From Pseudaquabacterium terrae (lineage in GTDB: Bacteria; Pseudomonadota; Gammaproteobacteria; Burkholderiales; Burkholderiaceae_C): a stretch of 64,000 nt of DNA. Below, one piece after another: positions 53,928 through 62,236 of this stretch. How positions within the stretch are numbered: position 1 is the stretch's first letter; every line of letters starts with the position of its first letter. The position numbers were made by a program, and so were the translations under genes. The notes below the pieces were generated by a model. That model ran no database searches. It was given only the letters and a program-made list of their open reading frames with translations, and was not told the origin of the DNA. The stretch lies in the NCBI RefSeq assembly GCF_013266755.1, contig NZ_JABRWJ010000005.1:372001-436000 (forward strand). The letters run 5' to 3'.

Positions 53928-55796
53928 ATGCACCGCACCTGCCGACCGCCCGCCCGAGCCCGCCCGACCCGGCCGGCCCTGGTCGTGCTGCTCGCGGCGG
54001 CGCTGGTGATGGCGGCCTGCGCCGGCCACCAGAGTTACCGCGAAGCCACCGCGGCGCTGGCCGCCGGCCAGACCGAGACCGGCCTCGCCAAGCTGCAGCA
54101 GGCGATGGCCGAAAGCCCGGGCAACAACGAATTCCGCCGCAGCTACTTCACGCAGCGCGAGCGCGCCCTCGACGCGCTGGTGCACGAGGCCGAAACCGCG
54201 CTGCAGCGCGCCGACTTCGGTGCTGCGCGCCAGGCTTATGCGCGCGCGCGCCAGCACGATCCCGGCAGCGCCCGCGCCGCCGCCGGCGCCGAACGGGTCG
54301 ACCGCGCCGAGCAGCTCGCGACCCGCCTCGACGCAGCCGAAACCCTGGCACGCGAGGGCCGGCTCGACGCGGCACTCGAACAGGCCCGCCAGGTGCTCGC
54401 CGACGAGCCGCGCCAACCGCGCGCCGCCGCGCTGATGCGGCGCTGGCAGCGCCTGCACACGGAGGCCTCGGGCAAGGCGCTGGGCCTCTATCCGCAGCTC
54501 GACGCGGCCTACCGCGTGCCGGTGTCGTTGAGCTTCCACCAGGCCACGCTGGGCCAGGTGCTGCAGGCGCTGAAGCAGGCCTCGGGGCTGAACTACCTGA
54601 TCGAGCGCGACGTGCGCACCGACCTGCGCGTGACGCTGTCGGTCACCAACAAGTCGGTCGACGACGTGCTGCGGCTGCTGCTGGCCACGCACCAGCTCGA
54701 GCGCCGCGTGCTCGACAAGGACACGCTGCTGATCTATCCGAACACGCCAGCCAAGGCCGCCGAGTACCGCGAGATGGTGGTGCGCCACTTCTACCTGAGC
54801 CATGCCGACGCGGCCAAGGTGGCCAACGTGCTGCGCACGATCGCCAAGGCGCGCGACGTCGTGATCGATGAGAAGCTCAACCTGGTGATCCTGCGCGACA
54901 GCGCCGACGTGATCCGCCTGGCCGAGAAGCTGGTGGCCACGCAGGACCTGCCGGACCCGGAGGTCGTGCTCGAGCTGGAGGTGCTGGAGGTCAACGCCAA
55001 CCGGCTGCTCGAGCTCGGGCTGCGCTGGCCCGACCAGATCTCGGCCGGCGTCATCGGCAGCGAGGGCATCGCCGGCCAGCTGCGCCTGGAGGAGTTCCGC
55101 AACCGCAGCTCGGAGCTGGTGCGCCTGCGCTTCAACGATCCGCTGGCGTCGGCGCGGCTGCGCAGCCAGAAGGGCGATGCCGACCTGCTGGCCAACCCGC
55201 GCGTGCGCGTGCGCAACCGCCAGTCGGCCAAGATCCTGATCGGCGAGCGCGTGCCGGTGATCACCACCACCACCACCGCCAACGTCGGCAGCTCCGAATC
55301 GGTCAGCTACCTCGATGTCGGCCTGAAGCTGGAGATCGAGCCCAGCGTCTCGCTCGACGACGAGGTGGCCATGAAGATCGCGCTGGAGGTCTCGAGCATC
55401 CTCGAGACCGTGACCCGCAGCACCGGCACGCAGGTCTACCGGCTCGGCACGCGCAACACGGTGACCAGCCTGCGCGTGCGCGACGGCGAAACCAACGTGC
55501 TGGCCGGGCTGATCCAGCGCGAGGAGCGGCGCGCCAACACCGGCCTGCCCGGGCTCAACGAGATTCCGCTGCTGGGCAAGCTGTTCGGCATGGCGCAGGA
55601 CAGCGACACCCGCACCGAGATCGTGCTGCTGATCACGCCGCGCATCGTGCGCAACCTGGAGCCGCCGGGTGCCGGGCTGCTGGAGTTCCTGTCCGGCACC
55701 GAGAGCGCGGTCGGCGCGGCGCCGATCCAGCTCGCGCCGCTGCCGCCGCCGCGGCCGGCCGCCGCAACACCCTCCGCCACGGGAGCGTCGAAATGA
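53928..55796 (+). CDS. gspD: Lipoprotein secretin GspD with N-terminal TPR-like region
   Basis: A 622-residue outer-membrane secretin. The signal peptide ends in a lipobox LVMAAC (Cys31), so it may target itself to the outer membrane without a pilotin. Residues about 40-175 form helical TPR-like repeats (LAAGQTETGLAKLQQAMAESPGNNEFR; RADFGAARQAYARARQHDPGSARA) in place of the usual N0. Then come an STN/N1-like domain (VPVSLSFHQATLGQVLQALKQASGLNYLIERDV), an N-domain (VRHFYLSHADAAKVANVLRTI), and the secretin core with LANPRVRVRNRQSAKILIGERVPVIT and GLPGLNEIPLLGKLFG. A Pro/Ala-rich tail ends it. The stop overlaps the following pseudopilin start. Confidence 0.92.
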   Translation: MHRTCRPPARARPTRPALVVLLAAALVMAACAGHQSYREATAALAAGQTETGLAKLQQAMAESPGNNEFRRSYFTQRERALDALVHEAETALQRADFGAARQAYARARQHDPGSARAAAGAERVDRAEQLATRLDAAETLAREGRLDAALEQARQVLADEPRQPRAAALMRRWQRLHTEASGKALGLYPQLDAAYRVPVSLSFHQATLGQVLQALKQASGLNYLIERDVRTDLRVTLSVTNKSVDDVLRLLLATHQLERRVLDKDTLLIYPNTPAKAAEYREMVVRHFYLSHADAAKVANVLRTIAKARDVVIDEKLNLVILRDSADVIRLAEKLVATQDLPDPEVVLELEVLEVNANRLLELGLRWPDQISAGVIGSEGIAGQLRLEEFRNRSSELVRLRFNDPLASARLRSQKGDADLLANPRVRVRNRQSAKILIGERVPVITTTTTANVGSSESVSYLDVGLKLEIEPSVSLDDEVAMKIALEVSSILETVTRSTGTQVYRLGTRNTVTSLRVRDGETNVLAGLIQREERRANTGLPGLNEIPLLGKLFGMAQDSDTRTEIVLLITPRIVRNLEPPGAGLLEFLSGTESAVGAAPIQLAPLPPPRPAAATPSATGASK

Positions 55797-56266
55797 AGCC
55801 CCAGCGGCGCGGCTTCAGCCTGGTCGAGCTGCTCGCGGTGCTGGCGATCCTGGCGACGCTGGCCAGCATCGGCGTCCCGCTGGCCGAGCTGGCGCAGCAG
55901 CGCCGGCAGGAAGAGGCGCTGCGCGAGGCGCTGCGCGAGCTGCGCGACGCGATCGACCGCTACAAGCGCCTGGCCGACGAGGGCCACATCGTCAGGGCCG
56001 CCGACGGCAGCGGCTATCCGCCGCGCCTGGAGCTGCTGGTCGAGGGCATCGTCGACGCCAAGTCGCCCGAGGGCCGGCGCATCTACCTGCTGCGCCGGCT
56101 GCCGCGCGACCCGTTCGCGCCGGCCGAGACCGCCGCCGCGGCGAGCTGGGGCCAGCGCAGCTACGCCAGCCCGCCCGACGATCCGCGCCCGGGCGCCGAC
56201 GTCTTCGACATCCATTCGCTGTCGCCGAAGCGCGGCCTCGACGGCCGCCCCTACCGCACATGGTGA
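55793..56266 (+). CDS. GspG-like pseudopilin 2
   Basis: A 157-residue pseudopilin. A short basic leader and the cleavage motif RRGFSLVELLAVLAILATLASIG, Glu at +5, precede a long alpha-helix (QQRRQEEALREALRELRDAIDRYKRLADEG). The C-terminus has RDPFAPAE, WGQRSYASPPDDPRPGADVFDIHSLS and ends PYRTW. It resembles GspG in its helix and DPF turn but lacks the full calcium loop. ATGA overlap with the secretin gene. It may be a second major or a minor subunit. Confidence 0.85.
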   Translation: MKPQRRGFSLVELLAVLAILATLASIGVPLAELAQQRRQEEALREALRELRDAIDRYKRLADEGHIVRAADGSGYPPRLELLVEGIVDAKSPEGRRIYLLRRLPRDPFAPAETAAAASWGQRSYASPPDDPRPGADVFDIHSLSPKRGLDGRPYRTW

Positions 56267-56670
56267 GCGGCCACGCCACGACGGACCGCCGGCGCGGCCG
56301 GCGCGGCTTCACGCTGATCGAGCTGCTGGTGGTGCTGGCGATCCTCGCGACGCTGCTGTCGGTGGCCGCGCCGCGCTACTTCGCCGCCGTCGAGCGGGCC
56401 CGTGAAACCGCGCTGCAGGCCAACCTGAAGCTGCTGCGCGAAGCGATCGACAAGCACCGCGCCGACACCGGCCGCCTGCCCGAGACGCTGCACAGCCTGG
56501 TCGAGCGCCGCTACCTGCGCCAGGTGCCGGTCGATCCGACCAACGACAGCGCCGGCGCCGGCGCCTGGCAGCTGCTGCCGCACCCCGACGGCAGCACGCC
56601 CGGCGTCTACGACGTGCGCAGCGCCTCCACCGGCATCGGCCGCGACGGCACGGCCCTCGACACATGGTAG
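56260..56670 (+). CDS. GspG-like pseudopilin 3
   Basis: A 136-residue pseudopilin. Its leader is followed by RRGFTLIELLVVLAILATLLSVAAPRYF with Glu at +5, then a helix with ALQANLKLLREAIDKHRADTGRLPETLHSLVERRYLR, and VDPTNDSAGAGAWQLLPH. It ends DTW, matching the RTW end of the previous gene. The start is ATG at 56260 (7-base overlap) or GTG at 56263 (GTGA overlap); the two choices differ by one residue. It probably assembles with its neighbour. Confidence 0.85.
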   Translation: MVSGHATTDRRRGRRGFTLIELLVVLAILATLLSVAAPRYFAAVERARETALQANLKLLREAIDKHRADTGRLPETLHSLVERRYLRQVPVDPTNDSAGAGAWQLLPHPDGSTPGVYDVRSASTGIGRDGTALDTW

Positions 56671-57146
56671 GTCTCAAAGGACGCGGCCACGGTCACCGTG
56701 CACGCGGCTTCACCTACCTGGCGTTGCTGCTGGCCGTCGCGCTGGCCGGGGTCGCTCTGCTGGTCGGCACGGAAGTCTGGGTCACGAATGCGCGGCGCGC
56801 GCAGGCGCGGCAGCTCGACTGGGTCGCACGGCAGTATGTGCAGGCGCTGCGCAGCTACCGGCAAGCGGCGCCGGTGGAGCGTTATCCATCGACGCTGGCG
56901 GACCTGCTGGAAGACCGCCGCTTCGAGCCGCCGCGGCGCCACCTGCGCCAGCTGTATCCGAACCCGTTCACCGGCCGCGCCGACTGGGAGCCGCTGCTGG
57001 GCGGCGACGGCCGGCTGCGCGGCCTGCGCGGCCTGCGCGCGCGCATCCCGGGCGCCGCCGATGGCGTCGAGCCGCAGTGGGTGCTGATCACGGCGGATCC
57101 AGCGCCGCCAGCCGCGGCAGCGCCGCCCGCGCATTCGCCGCGGTGA
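56664..57146 (+). CDS. Minor pseudopilin-like protein without Glu5
   Basis: A 160-residue protein. Its leader and hydrophobic segment ARGFTYLALLLAVALAGVALLVGTEVW look like a prepilin N-terminus, but the residue expected to be Glu at +5 is Ala. Such a lack is known for tip pseudopilins (GspK). A helical RQLDWVARQYVQALRSYR and YPNPFTGRADWEPLLGGDGRLRGLRG follow, and a Pro/Ala tail ends it. It overlaps the previous stop by seven bases, and its own last 59 bases overlap the convergent TatD gene. Confidence 0.75.
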   Translation: MVGLKGRGHGHRARGFTYLALLLAVALAGVALLVGTEVWVTNARRAQARQLDWVARQYVQALRSYRQAAPVERYPSTLADLLEDRRFEPPRRHLRQLYPNPFTGRADWEPLLGGDGRLRGLRGLRARIPGAADGVEPQWVLITADPAPPAAAAPPAHSPR

Positions 57147-57933
57147 TCGCCGCGGTCTGCTCGAGGCTCCAGCCGCGCAGCTCGGCCAGCACCTGCGCGA
57201 TGCGCGGCAGCTCGGCCGGCTCGTTGCGCGAGGTCGCGCCGGCGGCGCGCTCGGCGGCGGTGCGGTACAGCCAGTGCGGCGGAATGTCGGGCGCGTCGGT
57301 CTCGAGCACCGGCACGCTGTCGGGCAACTCGCTGGCCAGGCGCCGGATCTGCAGCGCGCGCTCGAAGGTCATCGCGCCGCCGAAGCCGAGCCGGAACCCG
57401 CGCTCGGCGAACAGCGCCGCCTGCTGCGGGCTGCCGTTGAACGCATGCGCGATGCCGCCTGCCACTTCGTTGCGGCGCAAGCCCTTCAGCAGTCCGTCGG
57501 CCGAACGCCGCACGTGCAGGATCACCGGCAAGCGGGCGGCGCGCGCGAGCTTCAGCTGCGCGAGGTAGAAGCGCTCCTGGCGCGGGCGGTCGAGGCCGGG
57601 CACGAAGAAGTCGAGCCCGATCTCGCCGACCGCCACCAGCCGCGGGTCGTCGCGCCAGCGCTGCAAGGCCTCGCCGAGGCGGTCGAGGTCCTCGTCGGCG
57701 GCCCGGTCGACGCACAGCGGATGCACGCCGAGCGCATAGGCAAAGCCGTGTTCGTGCGCCAGCCGCCGCGTGGTCTCGAAGTGCGCCGCGGCCACCGCCG
57801 GCAGCACGATCATCCCGACACCGGCGGCCCGCGCCCGCGCCACCACCGCGTCACGGTCGGCATCGAATTCCGGGGCGTCGAGGTGGCAGTGGGTGTCGAT
57901 CCAGCGAAGCGCGGTCACCGGCGGATCATGCAC
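57088..57933 (-). CDS. TatD-family metal-dependent nuclease
   Basis: A 281-residue TIM-barrel hydrolase. First metal motif IDTHCHLDAPEF is followed by GVHPLCVD, GEIGLDFF and ILHVRRSADG. HAFNGSPQQA comes later, then ETDAPDIPP, the expected order for TatD-like deoxyribonucleases. The start is taken as GTG at 57933; GTG at 57918 is an alternative 15 bases on, nearer the first motif. Orientation is against the secretion cluster, so it is probably not part of it. Confidence 0.9.
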   Translation of the reverse strand: MHDPPVTALRWIDTHCHLDAPEFDADRDAVVARARAAGVGMIVLPAVAAAHFETTRRLAHEHGFAYALGVHPLCVDRAADEDLDRLGEALQRWRDDPRLVAVGEIGLDFFVPGLDRPRQERFYLAQLKLARAARLPVILHVRRSADGLLKGLRRNEVAGGIAHAFNGSPQQAALFAERGFRLGFGGAMTFERALQIRRLASELPDSVPVLETDAPDIPPHWLYRTAAERAAGATSRNEPAELPRIAQVLAELRGWSLEQTAAITAANARAALPRLAALDPP

Positions 57934-58044
57934 GCCGTTCGTGCTTCGTTCCTCAAAGCCCGCAGGCCATCCATCCCCGCTGTGCACAGGCGTCGATGCT
58001 CGTGGTACTGTGGCGCGGAGTCCTCGCTCACGGGAGCCGGCAGC

Positions 58045-59100
58045 ATGGCCCGCACGCCGCTTTACAGTCGCACCCCGCCTCGCGCCGCACCGGCCGTCGC
58101 GCCCGCCGGTACGCCGGCTGCCGGAAGCGGACCGCCGGACACGGCGCTGGCTGCCGCGCAGCCGACGGCCGTGCCGCTGCCTCTGCCGCAGCGCCCCGAT
58201 CCGGCCGCAGACGCCGCACCCGCCACCCCGCCCCCCGCCGTCCCCGCCCGCCCCGGCTGGCTGCGTCGCCACGAGCGCTGGGCCTGGGGCTTGGGCGTGC
58301 TGGCGCTGGTCACCGCCGCCGGCTGGCCGGCCTGGACGGCCAAGGTCAAGGCGCCGCTGACGATCGAGCAGATCGACTCCCTGATGCGCCAGTCGATCGC
58401 CAAGGAGCCGCTGCCGGCCGCCGCCGCGGCGGCTTATGCCGCGGTGATCCCCTCGGTGGTGCGCGTGGTCGGCGAGCACAAGGCGCCGCCGCCTGAAAGC
58501 GTCAAGCCCGGCGTCAAGGGCGGCAAGCCGCTGAAGCCGGCCGACAAGGCGATCGACGAGGATGGCCGCAGCGTCGGCACCGGCGTGGTGATCGTCGACA
58601 AGGGCCTGATCCTGACCAACCTGCACGTCGTCGCCGGCGCCGACCGCATCACCGTCAACTTCTTCGACGGCAGCGAGTCGGAGGCCGTGGTCGTCAACCT
58701 GCAGCCGGAGAACGACCTGGCGGTGTTGCGCGCGAAGACGATTCCCGACGACCTGCATGCGGCCACGTTGCGCTCGACCGGCGGCCTGTCGCCGGGCGAC
58801 GAGGTGATCGCGATCGGCTTCCCGTTCGGCATCGGCCCGTCGGCCTCGCAGGGCGTGATCTCCGGGCTGAAGCGCGAGTTCCGCTCGCCCGAGGGCCACC
58901 GCAGCCTGACCAACCTGATCCAGTTCGATGCCGCGGCGAACCCGGGCAATTCCGGCGGTCCGCTGGTGACGATGGACGGCCACGTCGTCGGCATCGTCAC
59001 CGCGATCATGAATCCGAACGCGCAGCGCACCTTCATCGGCATCGGTTTTGCCGTGCCGATCGAGAACGCGGCCGCCGCCGTCGGCATGCCGCCGTTCTGA
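58045..59100 (+). CDS. Membrane-anchored S1C (DegP/HtrA-like) serine protease
   Basis: A 351-residue protein. A Pro/Ala-rich N-terminal 70 residues (cytoplasmic by prediction) precede one membrane helix (about 82-97, WAWGLGVLALVTAAGWPAW). A trypsin-fold domain has the full triad: His194 in LTNLHVVAG, Asp224 in ENDLAVLRA and Ser303 in GNSGGPL. No PDZ domain follows; the protein stops soon after the fold. It is presumably a periplasm-facing quality-control or signalling protease. It is followed 32 bases on by a MoxR ATPase. Confidence 0.88.
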   Translation: MARTPLYSRTPPRAAPAVAPAGTPAAGSGPPDTALAAAQPTAVPLPLPQRPDPAADAAPATPPPAVPARPGWLRRHERWAWGLGVLALVTAAGWPAWTAKVKAPLTIEQIDSLMRQSIAKEPLPAAAAAAYAAVIPSVVRVVGEHKAPPPESVKPGVKGGKPLKPADKAIDEDGRSVGTGVVIVDKGLILTNLHVVAGADRITVNFFDGSESEAVVVNLQPENDLAVLRAKTIPDDLHAATLRSTGGLSPGDEVIAIGFPFGIGPSASQGVISGLKREFRSPEGHRSLTNLIQFDAAANPGNSGGPLVTMDGHVVGIVTAIMNPNAQRTFIGIGFAVPIENAAAAVGMPPF

Positions 59101-59132
59101 ACTCCCTCTTGCCACCTCTGGAGAGCCCCCGC

Positions 59133-60131
59133 ATGGCGAACCTCAACGACAGCGCGCCGGAAGCGGCAACGCTGATGGAGCGCATCCTTTACGAAGTGAA
59201 GCGCGTCGTCGTCGGCCAGGACCACTTCCTCGAACGCGTGATGGTCGGCCTGCTCGCCCAGGGCCACCTGTTGGTCGAAGGCGTGCCGGGCCTGGCGAAG
59301 ACGCTGACGGTGCGCACGCTCGCCGCCACCTTGCGCGGCAGCTACAAGCGCATCCAGTTCACGCCCGACCTGGTGCCGGCCGACCTGGTCGGCACGCGTT
59401 TCTACAACCAGAAGACCGGCGAGTTCGGCACGACGCTCGGTCCGGTGTTCACCAACCTGCTGCTCGCCGACGAGATCAACCGCGCGCCGGCCAAGGTGCA
59501 GAGCGCGCTGCTCGAGGTGATGCAGGAACGCCAGGTGACGATCGCCGGCGAATCGCACAAGGTGCCCGCGCCCTTCGTCGTGATGGCGACGCAGAACCCG
59601 ATCGAGACCGAAGGCACCTATCCGCTGCCCGAGGCGCAGGTCGACCGCTTCATGATGAAGGTGCTGGTCGACTACCCGGCCGACGAGGAGGAGTTCGTGA
59701 TCGTCGAGCGGGTCATCGGCACGCCGGTCGAGGTGCTGCCGGTGGCGACGATGTCGCAGCTGATCGAGCTGCAGCAGGAATGCCGCAAGGTCTACGTCGA
59801 CCCGAGCCTGATCACCTACACCGTCAAGCTGGTCGGCGCGACGCGGCGGCCCGACCTGCATGGCATGCCCGAGCTCGCCAAGTACCTCAGCTTCGGCGCC
59901 AGCCCGCGCGCCAGCATCTCGCTGGTCGAGGCCGCGCGTGCGCTGGCCTACCTGCGCGGCCGCGGCTACGTGCTGCCGGAAGACCTGACCGCGCTGGCCG
60001 CCGACACGATGCGGCACCGCCTGGTGCTGTCGTACGAGGCGCTGGCCGAGGGGCTGACGGCCGACGCGCTGATCGAGAAGGTGATGGCCAAGATCCCGCT
60101 GCCGGCAAAACCCATGCAGCATCCGCAATGA
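59133..60131 (+). CDS. MoxR-family AAA+ ATPase
   Basis: A 332-residue chaperone-like ATPase. Walker A in LLVEGVPGLAKT, Walker B in LLLADEINRAP, sensor 1 in MATQNPIETEGTYPLPEAQVDRF, and a C-terminal lid with SFGASPRASISL are all intact. MoxR proteins pair with VWA-domain partners; here DUF58 and BatA-like genes follow directly. The ATG at 59133 has GGAGA nine bases upstream; an in-frame ATG at 59109 is less likely. The gene is plausibly in one operon with the next two. Confidence 0.93.
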   Translation: MANLNDSAPEAATLMERILYEVKRVVVGQDHFLERVMVGLLAQGHLLVEGVPGLAKTLTVRTLAATLRGSYKRIQFTPDLVPADLVGTRFYNQKTGEFGTTLGPVFTNLLLADEINRAPAKVQSALLEVMQERQVTIAGESHKVPAPFVVMATQNPIETEGTYPLPEAQVDRFMMKVLVDYPADEEEFVIVERVIGTPVEVLPVATMSQLIELQQECRKVYVDPSLITYTVKLVGATRRPDLHGMPELAKYLSFGASPRASISLVEAARALAYLRGRGYVLPEDLTALAADTMRHRLVLSYEALAEGLTADALIEKVMAKIPLPAKPMQHPQ

Positions 60132-60144
60132 GCGTGGGCGGCCG

Positions 60145-61101
60145 ATGAGCGAACAGTCGTCGCCCGAAGCCCTGCTGCGCCGCCTCGAGTGGACGGTGCT
60201 GCGCCGCCTCGACGGCCTGCTGCAGGGCGACTACCGCACGCTGTGGCGCGGCGCCGGGCTCGACCTGGCCGACCTGCGCGAGTACCAGCATGGCGACGAT
60301 GTGCGGCACATCGACTGGAACGTCACCGCCCGCCTGAACCAGCCCTACGTGCGCCAGTTCACCGAAGACCGCGAGCTCACCGCCTGGTTCCTGCTCGACC
60401 TGACGGGCAGCGTCGACTTCGGCTCGAACGACCGCACCAAGCTCGCGGTGTCCGAAGGCTTCGTCGCGGTGCTGGCGCGGCTGCTGACGCGGCATGGCAA
60501 CCGCGTCGGCGCGCTGCTGTACGGGCAGCACGGCCCCGAGCGGCCGATCGCGATGCTGCCGGCGGGTATCGGCCGCCGCCATGTGCTCGGGCTGATGGCC
60601 TCGATGCGTCAGCGGCCGGCGCCGAAGGCGAGTACCGGCACGGTGCTGGCCGACCTGCTGCGCGCCGGCGAGACGATCATCAAGCGCCGCTCGCTGGTCT
60701 TCGTCGTCTCCGATTTCATCAGCGCGCCGGGCTGGGCCGATGCGCTGGGCCGCCTGGCGCGGCGCCACGAGGTGCTGGCGGTGCGCCTCTATGACCCGCT
60801 GGAGCTGAAGCTGCCCGACGTCGGCCTGGTGACGATCGAGGATGCCGAGAGCGGCGAGCAGGTACTGGTCGACACCCAGGAGCCGGGCTTTCGCGAGCGT
60901 TTCGAGAAACTCGCCGCCGGGCACGAGGCGGCGCTGCGCCAGAGCCTGGCGCGCGCCGGCGTCGATGCGCTGGAGCTGGCGACCGACGATGACCTGATGG
61001 CCGCGCTGCTGCGCTTCGTCGCGCTGCGCCGACAGCGGCTGCGCGCACCCGTTGGTGCCCGCATGCCGGCCGGGCTGCGGCATGCCGCGCTGCCGGCCTG
61101 A
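60145..61101 (+). CDS. DUF58 domain-containing protein
   Basis: A 318-residue soluble protein with the DUF58 core GDYRTLWRGAGLDLADLREYQHGDDVRHIDWNVTAR, then a VWA-like segment (WFLLDLTGSVDFG) in which the metal site reads DLTGS. It ends soluble, without membrane segments. It acts with MoxR and BatA-like proteins in an uncharacterised membrane-associated complex; the biochemical role is unknown. It begins 13 bases after the MoxR stop. Confidence 0.9.
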   Translation: MSEQSSPEALLRRLEWTVLRRLDGLLQGDYRTLWRGAGLDLADLREYQHGDDVRHIDWNVTARLNQPYVRQFTEDRELTAWFLLDLTGSVDFGSNDRTKLAVSEGFVAVLARLLTRHGNRVGALLYGQHGPERPIAMLPAGIGRRHVLGLMASMRQRPAPKASTGTVLADLLRAGETIIKRRSLVFVVSDFISAPGWADALGRLARRHEVLAVRLYDPLELKLPDVGLVTIEDAESGEQVLVDTQEPGFRERFEKLAAGHEAALRQSLARAGVDALELATDDDLMAALLRFVALRRQRLRAPVGARMPAGLRHAALPA

Positions 61102-61116
61102 ACGAGGAATGCGGAC

Positions 61117-62145
61117 ATGACTTTCCAATGGCAAGAGTTGCTGTGGCTGCTGCTGCTGCTGCCGGCATTGGTGTTGCTGTACCTGTGGCTGCTGCACCGG
61201 CGCAAGAAGACGGCTGTGCGCTTCGCCAGCGTCGCGCTGGTCAAGCAGGCGCTCGGCAAGGGCCCGGGCTGGCGCCGCCACGTGCCACCGCTGCTGCTGC
61301 TGACCGCACTCACCGCGCTGCTGCTGGCCACCGCGCGGCCGATGGCGGTGCTGAAGCTGCCGTCGAACCAGGAAACCATCATCCTGGCGATGGACGTCTC
61401 CGGCAGCATGCGTGCGGCCGATGTGCAGCCGAACCGGCTGGTGGCCTCGCAGGAGGCGGCCAAGACCTTCGTCGCCGGGCTGCCGCGCAGCGTGCGCATC
61501 GGCGTCGTCTCGTTCGCCGGCACCGCCGCGGTCGTGCAGGCGCCGACCTTCAGCCGCGAAGACGTGGTCGCGGCGATCGACCGCTTCCAGTTGCAGCGCG
61601 GCACAGCGATCGGCTCGGGCATCGTGCTGTCGCTGGCCACGCTGTTCCCGGAAGACGGCATCGACCTGTCGCAGATCACCGGTGCGCGCGCGATGCCGCC
61701 GTCACCCGGCGACAAGCCGAAGAAGGTGATCACGCCGGTCGAGCCGGGCTCGTACAGCTCGGCGGCGATCATCCTGCTCACCGACGGCCAGCGCACCACC
61801 GGCCCCGACCCGATGGAAGCCGCGAAGATGGCCGCCGAGCGCGGCGTGCGCGTCTACACGGTGGGCATCGGCACCAAGAACGGCGAGATCATCGGCTTCG
61901 AAGGCTGGAGCATGCGCGTGCGGCTCGACGAGGAGACGCTGAAGTCGATCGCTGCGTTCACGCGCGCGAACTACTTCTACGCCGGCACCGCCGAGGACCT
62001 GAAGCAGGTCTACCACGGCCTGTCGAGCCGGCTCGTCGTCGAGACCAAGGAGACCGAGGTCACCGCCCTCTTCGCCGCCGTCGGCGCGGCGATCGCGGTG
62101 CTGGCGGCGGGACTGAGCGTGTGGTGGTTCGGGCGGGTGATGTAG
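61117..62145 (+). CDS. BatA-like VWA-domain membrane protein
   Basis: A 342-residue protein. Two N-terminal membrane segments (about 6-25 and 53-72) are followed by a von Willebrand A domain with MIDAS motif DVSGSMRAADV and the later LLTDGQRTTGPDP, then a C-terminal helix (about 318-337, AAVGAAIAVLAAGLSVWWFG). This is the BatA layout. The usual BatB, BatC/D and DUF4381 genes are missing; a PEP-CTERM gene follows instead. The VWA probably binds a metal and a partner on the periplasmic face. Confidence 0.9.
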   Translation: MTFQWQELLWLLLLLPALVLLYLWLLHRRKKTAVRFASVALVKQALGKGPGWRRHVPPLLLLTALTALLLATARPMAVLKLPSNQETIILAMDVSGSMRAADVQPNRLVASQEAAKTFVAGLPRSVRIGVVSFAGTAAVVQAPTFSREDVVAAIDRFQLQRGTAIGSGIVLSLATLFPEDGIDLSQITGARAMPPSPGDKPKKVITPVEPGSYSSAAIILLTDGQRTTGPDPMEAAKMAAERGVRVYTVGIGTKNGEIIGFEGWSMRVRLDEETLKSIAAFTRANYFYAGTAEDLKQVYHGLSSRLVVETKETEVTALFAAVGAAIAVLAAGLSVWWFGRVM

Positions 62146-62236
62146 CTACAAACGATACGCACGCCGCGGCGCGCTGCAACGCCGCTGCGACCCCGGCGCG
62201 GAACACTGCGGGCATTCCAACCCGAAGAACCCCGCC

